Shown one piece after another: positions 36,579-47,396 of a stretch of 64,000 nucleotides of DNA. The notes under the pieces were generated by a model. That model did no database searches. It saw only the letters and a list, made by a program, of their open reading frames with translations, and was not told where the DNA came from. Location of the stretch: positions 106,265,447 to 106,329,446 of the forward strand of contig CM061920.1 of assembly GCA_031002005.1 (NCBI GenBank), written 5' to 3'. The stretch's first letter is position 1; every line of letters starts with the position of its first letter. This DNA comes from Vandiemenella viatica. Its lineage: Eukaryota > Arthropoda > Insecta > Orthoptera > Morabidae. The translations under genes were made by a program, and so were the position numbers.

Positions 36579-38641
36579 CAATTACATCAGCTAAAGTTAA
36601 CAGCCATAGAGGTGCCACGTAGCTCTGTCGGAGTACACCCCAGGCGACCGATGTTCGATACTCGATTAATTCGAGGATTTTAATTCCAAGCTGAATGACT
36701 GGAACGGCTGCCCAGGCCTATCCAGCAGCTGCTGTGCCGTGGATGCTGAGGAGTTTGTTTCTTGGGAAAGTAAAGAATGATCTGAGAGATGCAGCGACCA
36801 CTTCAGCTCATTCCAAAGCAAATTTTTAACTCTTCTTCCGTGAGCGGCTGGACCCGTATGAACCCCGGGATTTTTACCTTTACATAATAACTCTTAAAAG
36901 TTAGCTAAGGAAAGTAATAAGGTAAAAAAATTTTTTACGTTGATCCAATACTTCATAGGTTTTTTTGATGAGACCAAGTCTGTATCTACTTAACCACTGC
37001 TACCACAGTAATCTGTGCATTTCGTTTCGTGGATCCTCAGGCGGACACAGATGAGATGTGAACCGTAGCAGTAGTTAGTTCTGCAATCCAACTGAAGTGG
37101 CAGATCCGTCAAAGCGATTGTTTGTTGCTGTTGGGATAATAAACGTACACAGTCGTAAGTGTTTAACTACTTCTTCATTACGATCCTCGCTAAGCATTTA
37201 AGAGAGTTGCGTTCCATTTATGTAAAGGAGTAGTTTTCTCATTTACATCCGCTCATGAATGATAGTGACTGGCAAAAGCTTGTAGCACAGCATACAATGT
37301 GAAAGGAATGAGAAGATAAATCTCATAATACTATGAATAAGAAACTCTGTCTGTGTGATGTTACACCGATTTTCTTTCGTTCTTTCAGCTATGGTAGTTT
37401 CATCGTAATAAATGACTTTGAGACGGATACTGCGCTAGTAACTTCAATCTCTGATCATTCAAATTAGGTGTTTTCGATGTAACGTAGGACAGCATTTCGG
37501 AACTATTTTGCGATGAACCTTATGAGCAAAATTTCTCGGGTCAACATTTACTTCGCTCCTTCAAAAGACCAAAGGCAATCGGTGTTCTTTTCGTCTAAAC
37601 TCAACATACTGTCTCGTCTTCCACTCCAAATAAAACAAAACTTAATCGTAAGACTTTAACATGTTAAAACGAAACCACTCTTTAAGTTTTCAAAATAACT
37701 ATTTTTAGCTCTATTTTTTTATGTCGTGGATGTGTAGTTAACGAAAACAGGAGCACAGTACTTCCGTTGAAAGGTGACTTCCTGGTGGAGAGATCAACAG
37801 CCAGCGCGTGACGCCGTGAGAGCCGACACCAGTCAAGGTCACCCGGTACCGATTCAGGGCCCAACACAACTCTCACTGGCTGTGAACTCCTGAGGTAACA
37901 GAGGTCTGGCTTTCACGCACTCTACCGTTACCACGTGTCGGTGCCAGTCAACCAATGATGCACACTTTAGAAAGATTCCATATGATAGTTTACAACGTTC
38001 AGGTCCATAAAATTTCGCTAAAAGTTACGTTCTTTAGTATGTATTTGTAGAAGGCATACCGTTCATTTAAAGCCTGATCTCCAAAAAACAATGGTGAATT
38101 ATTCATTTTAGTTACTTAATCAGTGACTAGAAGGATGAAAATATGTTCTAAGCAAAAGCGGCTCTTTCCAAGCCTTGCCTACTATTTTCCTAACTAATTA
38201 TCCTGGTGAGATCAATCTCATACTGGAGCGCTTTCTCGGGGACGCCTACCTGATACCGTTAGCAGAGATAAGTGTGATGCACGCGGTAAATTTCACTGGG
38301 ATGAGTCCAATGTTCACTTTAAGTTTATATTGCCCTCTGACAGTCTTGAGCCCATTTATTCTTTTTCGTAATATATGCTAGGTAGTTTTCTCTCAATATA
38401 ATTTTCTTATAGTACGTATAGAATTTACAACTTATTTCCAGGTAATACCTCATCTTAATCGATGCAGTCATTCCAGTATTGGTATTTTATCCAAATTTTC
38501 TTAATTTGACGGTAGTTTGAATTGAATAGCGAGTAATTATACACCAGCATGGTTAAGATTCTTTAGGATGTTTTCTTGGTTAAAACAATTTTTAAAGATA
38601 ATTTCTTTTCTTTGTAAAAATAATCAAATTTCTCCTGGTCC
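36579..38641. other. Stretch without recognised gene
   Basis: Near 36612-36665 GTAGCTCTGTCGGAGTA and ATGTTCGATACTC weakly resemble tRNA A and B boxes. A GC-richer patch lies at 37740-37960. No supportable coding region or element ends. Confidence 0.4.
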
Positions 38642-38693
38642 CTCTCTCTCTCTCTCTCTCTCTCACTCACACACACACACACACACACACACA
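38642..38693. repeat. Compound (TC)n(AC)n microsatellite
   Basis: About 11 TC units followed by about 13 AC units with a short CACTCAC junction. It causes the SLSLSHSHTHTH-type ORF on the plus strand and the VCVCVSERERE-type ORF on the minus strand. Confidence 0.95.
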
Positions 38694-38750
38694 TTAGATG
38701 GTGAGTGCTCTTTGAAAATGATAATAGTATATATTCAAAAAATACCGAAT

Positions 38751-38962
38751 GTGATGGGTGAGCGGTAACATTCAGGCCTCTCGTTCGAGAGGACGCGGAT
38801 TCGAATCCCCGTCCGGCCATCCAGATTAATATTTAATACTGTTATCCCAAATCACTACAGGTGAATGCCAGGATGGTTTCTTTATAAGGCCATAACAAAT
38901 TCCTTCTCCCTACAACTTTCTTGCCTCTAATTACCCCTTCGTCGATGACGTGTAAAGCCATA
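38751..38962 (+). repeat. SINE-A copy (well-preserved head)
   Basis: Clear internal promoter: A-box-like GATGGGTGAGCGGTAAC at about 38752 and B box GGATTCGAATCCCCGTCC at about 38798. Body and 3' end (GATGACGTGTAAAGCC) follow. The best head for judging the parental tRNA. Confidence 0.85.
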
Positions 38963-39016
38963 AGAAATAGTCTTCAGAAGACTCAACAATTCAAAACCTC
39001 AGAAATATCATAAATG

Positions 39017-39182
39017 ACAGAGCGTGATGGACGAGTCGTAACGCTCTGGTTTCGCATTCGGGAGGACGTAGGTTAGAATATCCGTCCAGTCATCAAGATT
39101 TCGGTTTTTTATGATTTCCCTAAAATTAGTCTGGGAGAATGTCAGAATCGACCTCCACGTCGATTAGGCGTAAAGCCATAAG
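39017..39182 (+). repeat. SINE-A copy with internal deletion
   Basis: Head ACAGAGCGTGATGGACGAGT, B-box region GGTTAGAATATCCGTCC, then the first half of the body. The CCATGGCC and CCTTGCC blocks are missing, and the sequence jumps from CTGGGAGAATGTCAG to CGACCTCCACGTCGATTAGG. It lies 54 bases after the preceding copy in the same orientation. Confidence 0.8.
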
Positions 39183-40023
39183 CAATATCATCAATTTTGC
39201 TACAAAAAAAATATAGCTGTAATCTAATTTCTGAATGTAAATCAGTTAATGAAAGCAATTGAACAAAAATGAAAGTAGAATATGTAGATAATAACCGGAA
39301 ACGAAGCATTCAGCAACTTCTTAAAATCCTACTTTTGCAACTTTCACAGCGAGTATATTTTACTTATTTCTACTCTCAACTCACGGCATCGGCTTCTGTG
39401 GAAAATCTACCAAAGAGACCTACAAATGCACCTGTTAAAAATCATTCAACTGTTTATGGAATAATTGAACCGACAGCGAGCAAAATTGTGTCTATAAATG
39501 CTTACAATGCCAACTTTTCTTGTTCTTGAAAAACTGAGAACTTTTTAATTTCAGTATTTCAATGCTTACAGACAGCATAATATTAAGAACAAGTAACACA
39601 TCCTCAAAGATAACAAGTAATTTTGATTTCACCTAGACACAGGTCTCTGCATTTACCGCACCGCCACAAAAAGTAAAAGTTACCTTTAATTAGAAACTGA
39701 AAATTTTTGGTTCTAGGAATGAAATTTGTTTTTGGAATTTTGTAACTGAAAAGAACTGAGGGAATGTGAAATGCTTTGGCCTAAGTATAAAGAGTTAACA
39801 GTTATTCAAAATTACTGTAAAGGTGTATGACACTTTTTAAACTATATATGGATCTATTAGTTGACAAGAGTTCCTTAAAATTATTAAGTAATGAAAATGT
39901 TCGGATTTGAATTTCTTTGGAAATAAATACTTTTACTAAACAACCCTCAACCTGTAGTCCGAAGGGGATAAGACTATCGATTTCACGTATGATACATTGA
40001 AACATACCACCTGACACAGTTTA

Positions 40024-40082
<59 letters not shown>

Positions 40083-41246
40083 CTTTTTACCTTAACCTTT
40101 CAAAGCATCAGAAATACAGAAATTGAATGAGAAATAAGAAAGTATGGGAATGTTGGACCTTGTATGGATAGAAGTAGTCTGCTCTTGATTATTCTATTCA
40201 ATTCCCAGTCGTTAGATAAAATGCGTCTTGAAGCTCACGATCGATAGATTCCAGTTAACGTCGATCTGCTTTTAGTGACAATAGTGCATAACTGAATACA
40301 AAGCCACATGACGTGCACATTGCGCGCGGATATTTCACATTCATTAACTTAACAATGCGTCCCGAAGCCTTGTTTCAAAGTCGTCAGTCCTGATCTCCTA
40401 GTCTTCACCATGTGTCACCGAGTTGTCCAATGAAGCTAAATTTGTATCAAAATATTGCGAGTATTCTCAGATAATTGTCGCCGGACACAACTATGCAGCA
40501 TTTCCTTCAATGTGTCTCAGTTTTCGACGAAGTTGGCATCAAGTTCTCCAAAACAAAGGAGAATACGAAAGGACAAATGTTAGACACATCTGAGAAGGCC
40601 TTAATAAACTACCGCAGGTGTGGGGAACTTTCGCCAGCAAAAGAAGGTTTCAAGGATGATAATCCAAAGTTTCCGGTTTGTATGCACGACTTGCTGGCTT
40701 GCCTCGACTACTAAACCCGATCGGGATAGATTCCCATATTGCGTAATGAGTTACCTAACGTGCATAAACATAATCAGCCAGTTGAGGGCTAAAATGAGAC
40801 TCATTACCAATTCCTATCAACTTGAAACCATAACCAAAGAGATTAAAGGAAGCTTGAATGTGAATTATGCTGAGACTGTCTACAGTTTCTTATCAGCGAG
40901 TATGTAATGTCTTTCAAGTTACTCATTACCTTTTTCAGAACTATTCATGATGTAACAAACCAAGGCAACTGACACAAGGAATAACGTTTTTAACAGCGTC
41001 CTTTGTATTTCTCAGTCCTTCCAAATCTAAGGACCAATTCGTCGTTAGCGACTATAGAGAACTATTCTCCCTGCGTATTTCGTTAAAAAACAAATACTGA
41101 TATCTTAAAGGTACAACTGTGCAGCTAAAAGTGCATATCCACCAACTATTAACACAGCCCTGTTCAGGAAAAACTGAAACTTTCGGTACTTTTGTATGTT
41201 CGATTTCATAATCCTACAGAACGAATGAAAGGAGTGTCACATTGTA
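39183..41246. other. AT-rich stretch; (GT)n only
   Basis: The 79-codon (40475-40714) and 95-codon (40620-40907) plus ORFs have no domain I recognise. Apart from the (GT)n microsatellite nothing was identified. Confidence 0.45.
40025..40080. repeat. (GT)28 microsatellite
   Basis: Uninterrupted GT dinucleotide run of about 56 bases. Confidence 0.97.
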
Positions 41247-41850
41247 GACATTTTTGTCATCAGTCTTTCGATGCAATCCTCCATCTCTTCCTATCCTGTG
41301 CTAACCTTTTTATCTCTACATACCCCTTACAACCCACGTCCTCAATTATCCGCTTCATATATTCTAATCTCTGTCTTCCTCTACAGTTCTTACCTTCGAC
41401 TGTTCCCTCCACCAGCAATTTAACCATTCCAGCATGTCTCAAAATATTACCTATTAGCCTGTCTCTTCTTTCTGTAAGCTTCTTCCACAAACTTCTTTCT
41501 TCACACATCATTTCCAAAACACGTTCATTTCTTACTTTGTCCACTTAATTTTCAGCATTCTTCTGTAGCACCACATTTCAAATGCTTCAATTTTCATTCT
41601 TTCCGGTATTCCTAAAGCCCATGTTTCGCTACCATAAAGTGCTGTGCTCCACACATAAAGTTTTAAAAAGTTCTTTCTAATTCTTAGATCAATATTTGAA
41701 ACTAAAAGGTTTCTCTTTTTCATGAAGCCTCTTTTTGCTAGTGCTGTTCTGCTTTTAACATCATTCTTGTTTCGGCCATCGGTTGTAATTTTACTTCCCA
41801 AGTAACAAAATTCAGTTACTTCTCCTATTGCATCCTATTGCCGATTGTAG
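41247..41850 (-). mobile_element. RTE-type LINE 3' fragment with 4-bp deletion
   Basis: Minus strand: CYLGSKITTDGR, NDVKSR, WSTALYGSETWALGIPER, FEAFEMW-like (IEAFEMWCYRRML) and KIKWTK in one frame. A frameshift follows, and the next frame carries DKVRNERVLEMM, RDRLIGNILRHAG, EGTVEGKNCRGRQRLEYMK and RWRIASKD. The frameshift is loss of four bases from a GACAGACA segment at 41531-41546. YGSETW is the usual motif in the RT thumb/linker region of RTE proteins. The 3' end reaches ACTGATGACA with no long A tail. No RT catalytic core remains. Confidence 0.88.
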
Positions 41851-42551
41851 ATATATGACATAAAAGTTTCAATGTTCAAATTTGTAGGATATTTGTAGCA
41901 AATGTTACTCAATTAAGTCTCCTACGACCACAATAAGCGTCTTTAAGTCATTGGCGGCTTCTGAGTTTCAAATTCGCCTCGACATTTAAAGAGCTGTGGA
42001 TTATAAAACTGCCGGTGCATTCCACCTGTGTCGTGGCTGAACTTACAGATTAACGAGGAATCGAAACCACTGAGCGTCTGAGAGCATCTTTTAGGAAGAA
42101 ACAAGGACCCTTGAAAATTGCTGCCAGCATAGGAATTTGAATTCTATGAGCAAGCGCCTACCTGACAGCCCACATCTGACCTTCACATGATATGATACTC
42201 GCCAGACATAAACCTTGGTAACAGCTACTCGCGGTATCTGTTAACACTCAATAACATGTCACAAGGACACGCTCGTCGCTGCCGCGTCCACGCTTTCTTG
42301 TTTTAAGCCACCGCGAGTCTTGCATGGTCGCCATAGCATATCGCCTCGTTTCTCTAGTTACGTTCGGTTATATATCTCCGCTGCTGTGATTATTTTGAGT
42401 GCAACTGATGTGATAGGGAACTGCAGCCAATTTTCGCGTTGTAAACATGACCCGATTTTTTGAAGATAGTTGCTTTGTTTCTCCGAGTTGTTCCGTTCCA
42501 TAATATAATCCAAGTTTACATATATACTGTGAAATTCATAAACCCGTAGGT

Positions 42552-42788
42552 GACAGAGCGTGCTTTACACCCAAACTAACTCTGTGTATTCCAGTCCGGA
42601 AATTTGGGAGGACGCCGGTTCGAATCCCCGCCCGGGCATCCAGATTTGGGTTTTCCATGGTTTCCCCAAATCACTCCAGGCGAATGACAGGATGATTCCT
42701 TCTCAAGGCTCTAGCCAAATTCCCTCCCTTTCCTTGTCCCCAGTCCCATTCTGCCTCTAATGACGTCGACGTCGACGAGGCGTAAAAC
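42552..42788 (+). repeat. SINE-A copy abutting a LINE end
   Basis: Plus-strand copy with B box GGTTCGAATCCCCGCCC at about 42617, well-kept body, and a 3' end with a GACGTCGACGTCGACGAGGC duplication before GTAAAACC. The head contains extra bases relative to other copies (ACACCCAAACTAACTCTGTG at the A box). It ends about ten bases from the 3' side of the CR1-like relic on the opposite strand. Confidence 0.85.
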
Positions 42789-42796
42789 CAAAAGTA

Positions 42797-43430
42797 AAAA
42801 AAAGTACAGTCCTGAACAGCACGAGGAAAGAACGATGTCATATAAACATCAGTACGGTACCTAATTTCTCTTATCCCTCCTGTCACAACGATCCAAATAA
42901 GTTTCATCGTACTCGTAAGTGAAAGGAGTTGTTCGCATGTTTGACAAAAAATTCTAACGAAAGCTTCATCGTCTGTCCGCCTGGGAATCCTGGCCCCATC
43001 TATATACAATTCTTTTACGCTCTCGTTAAGACTGTGGCAAGCAGTATCCAGCGCATTTTGTCGGTTCTTTTTTTTTATACTGTTAGTCAATCCCTCGCGA
43101 AACAGATACAAAACGGCACAACAGTAGACCAGATATGGTCACACGAGAGTTTTGTTCACTACAATTCTTCAAAATTCGCCCTACGAATCGCAGCTTAGAA
43201 TTAGCACTACCTACGACCAAATTAATGTGCGGGTCCCATTTCATGTAACTTGTACTGTTACGCCGAAATACTTCACGGATTTAAAGATTTCAGTAAATGA
43301 ACTGTTTACTTTGTACTCCTGAGCAAGCGGATTCTTTTTGTTAGTTATGCTCGTTGCCTTGAACTTTTGCAATTTAGTATAAGTTTCCATTGATCGTACA
43401 ATGCTGTGATAACTTCCTGATCGCGTTGAA
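42797..43430 (-). mobile_element. CR1/Jockey-type LINE relic (second copy)
   Basis: Minus-strand copy of the family at 1-663. Successive frames give KYKVNSS-like and KYFGVTVQ, then YCCAV, YLFREGLTNSIKKKNRQNAL (equivalent of the VQRRAARF region), and finally GGIREIRYRTDVYMTSFFPR, matching EIRCRTDSYMNSFFPR in the first copy. Several stops and indels; an apparent internal deletion removes part of the segment after the ARIPRRTDDEAF stretch. More decayed than copy 1. Confidence 0.8.
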
Positions 43431-43889
43431 TATGTACCTATTTGTCGAATTATCCTACTGCTGATCCCTGAAGAGTGGATAGAGAAATGGCTTCACCTGC
43501 CAACGGTTCGAGTCTCGCCAATGGCACGGGTTGTGTTGTTCTCCCTTAGATTAATATGAAATACAATAATACATATGGTGATTATATGCATAAATATAAT
43601 GTGGTTGAATGTATGGCTAAAACTCCGAAAGCTACTAAAATAAAAAATCTCCTATTAATAACACTTGACCTTAAACTGAAGTAGTGAATACACTATCATA
43701 TTGATACAGACATTTCCTACATGGTCCCAGAAGTAGGAAGCAGTAATATAGACATGAGTGGATTTGCCTTTAAAAAAATGTACGCTAAAATCATTATGAA
43801 AAAGCTGTGTAATAATGTGATATTGTAGTCTACAGTTTTTCAGGGATTTGCTTTAAAACACTGCGTTGAAACTTAGCAGTACAGGTACC
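43431..43889. other. AT-rich stretch, weak tRNA-like trace
   Basis: At about 43470-43515 AAGAGTGGATAGAGAAATGG then CGGTTCGAGTCTC looks like spaced A and B boxes, possibly a SINE head scrap. Nothing else recognised. Confidence 0.35.
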
Positions 43890-44090
43890 CTCCAGAGTGG
43901 CTTAGTGTTTCAAGGCGTCACACGCTGTGTCGAGTAAGATCAGGTAGACTACTGGTCTCGACATACCGGTCCTCCTGGTTGCGGGTTTTGGCGATTTTCC
44001 ACAATCACCAAGACGAATGCCTGGACGCTCCGAAAATTCTGCCCCAAAAACAACACATTATAGAAAGAAAAATACACCTACCACACACAG
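43890..44090 (+). repeat. SINE-like repeat, third family
   Basis: CCAGAGTGGCTTAGTGTTTC resembles a tRNA-like A box region, and TTGCGGGTTTTGGCGATTTTCC with CCAAGACGAATGCCTGG reads like the body of another insect SINE. It has no (AAT)n tail and no SINE-A body. A weaker relative may lie near 52105-52190. Confidence 0.4.
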
Positions 44091-44212
44091 AACATAGTTA
44101 CGCGTTTCGAAAACAGAAGGCAGGCAAAACAAATTTCCTCCTAATGAGAAGCGTCAAGTTCAGCGACAAGCCTACCAAATCCGAAACGGCTAACTCAGTT
44201 TTTTTTTGTAAC

Positions 44213-44441
44213 TGCTTTACGTCTCTTTTTAACATCGAGGTCTTTAGAGACGGGAAAGGATGGGGGGCAAGAATGGGGGGCAAGGATGGGGGCCAGGAAT
44301 GGGAAGGAATTCGGCCATGGCCTTTTGAAGGAAGCATCCCGGCATTTGCCTGGAGTGATTTGGGGAAACCATGGAAAACCCAAATCTGGATTCCCGGACG
44401 GGGATTCGAACCGCCGTCCTCCCGAATGCGAGGCGAGAACA
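44213..44441 (-). repeat. SINE-A copy with G-rich internal duplication
   Basis: Minus-strand, high similarity to other copies (body GATTTGGGTTTTCCATGGTT, B box GGTTCGAATCCCCGTCC at about 44410-44395). At 44258-44300 a unit of about 15 bases, GATGGGGGGCAAGAAT-like, is repeated three times where other copies have one. Confidence 0.85.
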
Positions 44442-45345
44442 GTTTGTTTAGGTATGACGTATAAAATTACCGAACAGATATTAGTGGGGTTTTCACAGTT
44501 TGAAGGTTTACCATCCGACTTCAAATCTCAGGAATGTAACCCAGCGCCGGCCAGGAAATAAAAATCCGAACTGAGTGTCAATCATTTTTACTTGTAACCT
44601 GGTATAACTAAAACTGCATAGAGAGTTTAATGATGTTTCCCCAGTTTGAAATCTTAAATTCTGACTTATATTTCAGTTATGTCTTATAACGCTGAGTTAA
44701 GTGGCGCCAGGGCACAGAATTAAATTCTGCTTCGATCTTTAAACTCTTTAATGAAACTTAATACAGAAACTTATAAACGGATTTAGACTGATTTAGTTTG
44801 AAACCTTACTGCCGAGCTTATCATCTGAGGTTTATATCATCGCGCATCCAGTACTGGGTACGGATGCTCTCGTAACTGTATCTATAGGACTTTTTTTGAC
44901 AACTATTGGGTAAGGAATCTTTAAACCCCATAGATGTCCGTAGTATACCAAAATCGCTTAGTTAGTGAATTCCAGTGGTACACGAACAAACTTCTCTATT
45001 CCATCTGTACGACGTCGTAGGCAAAAGTTAGTTGGAACAGACTGATCGTGAACTGTTGGCATAACCCAATACCTCTTAATAAGAAACCCGACTACTCTCG
45101 GTGGAGGGGGTACTGCCAACTTTTTCAGTTCAGTGCCCAAGAATTTTACTTTGCAGCTTTCATGGAAGTCTGTTTACGCAATGTGACGCAAGAAAGGTCA
45201 GACGGAGGCGTAGAATTTATAGGTCCAGAATTAGGAAACTAGTTTACCACAAAATACCGGCGAGTTTGAAACAAATAATAAAACTTAGACTTTCAATTGT
45301 CGCCCTATTTTAACATAAATTTTCAAGTATTATTCTAACAGAACG
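44442..45345. other. Stretch without recognised feature
   Basis: Short ORFs only, no recognisable motif or terminal repeat. Confidence 0.5.
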
Positions 45346-45573
45346 ACCTAGAGTGTTGGGTCAGCGGTAACGTTCTTACCCCACATTCGGGAGGTCGCGG
45401 GTTTGAATCCCCGTCCTGCCATTTAGATATGATTTACCATGGTTTACTGAAATCATTCCTGGCGAATGTTGGGAATGGTTCCTTTAACAGTCAATGGCCG
45501 AATTCTTTCTAGCTCGTTTACAACCAATCCTTTTCCGCCTCTAACTACTTCGACGAGGCGTAAAGCACTAAAA
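45346..45573 (+). repeat. SINE-A copy
   Basis: Plus-strand copy. Head GTGTTGGGTCAGCGGTAACG, B box GGGTTTGAATCCCCGTCC at about 45399, body diverged (ATGATTTACCATGGTTTACT), 3' end CTTCGACGAGGCGTAAAGC. Confidence 0.85.
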
Positions 45574-46088
45574 ATACAGAAACTGAAAATCATACAAGAA
45601 ATTACTTTTTCAAGTTTACTGAATTCAGTAGATAAATAGCTCGGGAACATTCTTCGTGTTGTTAATTAATATCAACACGCCCACGTTACGAAAAAGAATT
45701 CGAAGGACAGACGAAATATTTTAAGTTAATCTATTCCAAACATCTGTCCCTCATCCCTTGACTTTTTGAATTGAAAATTTCTATAGGCGCGCTGCGCCAT
45801 GTTTAGACGCATCACCATCACGCCACCTGTTGCGCGTATAGTATGCGCGTTGGACACTTTCGCAAAATCTTTATATAAACAGTTTTTATCCACTTTTGAT
45901 ACAACTTTACATGCGTATACTTTTAAACAAGTAGAAAAACACTGTTTACGTTTGATTTACAGAAACCTAAACCCTCTCCTCCTTTCGCTCCCTCACCTTA
46001 ATTTCTGTCACCGTTGTTCATACAAACCCACAGTTTTTTTTTCCGACTTTGATAGTACGAGTAGTTAGCACACGTATACTTCAAAACA
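45574..46088. other. Unassigned stretch
   Basis: An 89-codon plus ORF (45799-46068) has no recognised domain. TTGAAAATTTCTATAGGCGC at 45771 resembles GTGAAAACTTCTTTAGGCGC at 46349, so both may belong to one unidentified repeat. Confidence 0.35.
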
Positions 46089-46330
46089 AGGCTGTCTGGT
46101 AGCTCAGCGGTTCTGGTGCTTACTTCCGAAAGTTCTCTCTCTGGTCGCGGGTTCAAAATCACGGTCAGTGGTAATTTTTAGGAGTTTCATTTGATTATAT
46201 GAGCTACGCCGAGACATTCCATGGTTCTGATTCCCCTGAAGAAAGGAATTAGCCTTCTAGCCTCTGTCACAATAGCTTGGTACATCTTCTTCGGTAAAAT
46301 TCTACGAACTGGCGGGTTGTGGACTAAGTT
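46089..46330 (+). repeat. tRNA-headed SINE, SINE-B-like head
   Basis: Head GCTGTCTGGTAGCTCAGCGG with GGTTCAAAATCACGGTC as B box at about 46149 matches SINE-B, but the body after about 46190 (GAGCTACGCCGAGACATTCC, then CTCTGTCACAATAGC) differs from the other SINE-B copies, so this is a separate family or a chimera. Confidence 0.55.
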
Positions 46331-46443
46331 AGAATTTTAGTTTTTGAAGTGAAAACTTCTTTAGGCGCGTTGGATGACTTTGAATTGATAAAATCTTACG
46401 AGTTCGCATTACCGACGTGCTACTGCTAACAATATATCTGTTG

Positions 46444-46735
46444 CGGCCTGATGGCTCAGTGGTTAATTTTTCTGACTAGCGAACAAAAGGTGCTTGGTTC
46501 GAATCTCTGTCTCGGCGTGGCTTTTCATAGATCAATAACCCGATCTTCACCTCTGGCATGGCTTGCTGTGTAATGTGAAGTACGACTGAACGCTTCCGTG
46601 GTTCGGGTTCCACGTTAAACTGTAGGTCGCTTGTACCCGGTAGCACTACCGGGTTAGGTTCAGGCGACTAAGACAGGGACTGAAAGCGCAGCCAATAGAA
46701 ACCATGTCACCAGGTCATTACGGAATTATTATTAT
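46444..46735 (+). repeat. SINE-B copy (near complete)
   Basis: Best SINE-B copy: GGCCTGATGGCTCAGTGGTT, B box GGTTCGAATCTCTGTC at about 46497, then CTTGCTGTGTAATGTGAAGT, a hairpin ACCCGGTAGCACTACCGGGT at 46637-46656 and a 3' end CGGAATTATTATTATT. Confidence 0.85.
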
Positions 46736-46908
46736 TTAGTATATCTGTAGCTACAAGTATGACGTGTTGTGCGTATGATATTAATAGTTTTCAGTTCTGT
46801 CGGCAGCCACCAATGACTGCCAAATTTTTATCGTGGAATCAATTGCTACAGCTATATAGTTCACAGCAAAGTATTTTTTTAAATGATTTAATAATTTGCT
46901 TGTTACTC

Positions 46909-47083
46909 AGTGTGCCGTGTAGATCGTCTGGTAGAAGTTTAGACCCTGCCGAACCTGTGGACTTATATTCCAAACTGAAAGTCCGGAACGACTCCCCATA
47001 CCCACTCAACTTGCTATCTAACAGAGGTGAACAGCAGCAGGAGAGTGAAGCTGAATCATCAATCACCCTCTGTCTTGATTAGA
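46909..47083 (+). CDS. Candidate terminal coding exon, unidentified gene
   Basis: A pyrimidine-rich TTGCTTGTTACTCAG acceptor-like site ends near 46908. After it a frame runs to TAG at 47081-47083: VPCRSSGRSLDPAEPVDLYS, KLKVRNDSPYPLNLLSNRG, then EQQQESEAESSITLCLD. Third codon positions look richer in G and C than the AT-rich neighbourhood. I recognise no family. The same frame is open back to an ATG at 46759, so a small single-exon protein of 107 codons, with a hydrophobic LIICLLLSV stretch around residues 45-53, is the alternative. A hAT element inserted 37 bases after the stop. Confidence 0.3.
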
Positions 47084-47119
47084 ATGGACAGAGATCTGCA
47101 CTACACCATTGGTCTAAAA

Positions 47120-47396
47120 CAGTGGTTCCCAATTGGTGGTACGCGTACCTCCAGAGGCATTCCCTTGCATAAGGTAATCACTAAGATAATTGAAAAAAAT
47201 AATTAGGCAAACATTACTATCACTAAAGTATATTTTAACACAAACTGTCTGAGTGATAATTATATAACTGCAATTGTGTGGTCGTGCAAAGCACTCTACT
47301 GAGATGACTGCATTTATTTGTTTTTCATTTCAGCTATTAGGGGTATGAGAGATTGAGCTCTTTTTCTTGAAGTGGAAAACTAATTGGGAACCAGTG
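47120..47396. mobile_element. Short hAT element (277 bp) with perfect 8-bp target duplication
   Basis: Left end CAGTGGTTCCCAATTGG; right end, inward on the other strand, CACTGGTTCCCAATTAG. Flanking GTCTAAAA at 47112-47119 and 47397-47404 is identical, the 8-bp duplication expected of hAT insertion. No coding capacity, so it moved (if at all) using a transposase from elsewhere. The CAGTGGTTCCCAA ends resemble hAT elements of the Charlie/ZBED type. Confidence 0.92.

Noticed and set aside
38568..38820. Low-complexity ORFs with SLSLSHSHTH and VCVCVSERE stretches
   Set aside because: Direct translation of the (TC)n(AC)n microsatellite joined to a SINE.
43979..44464. 161-codon plus-strand ORF
   Set aside because: It crosses the SINE-A copy at 44.21-44.44 kb on the antisense strand. 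Its C-terminal half is the same repeat-derived peptide seen at other SINE copies.
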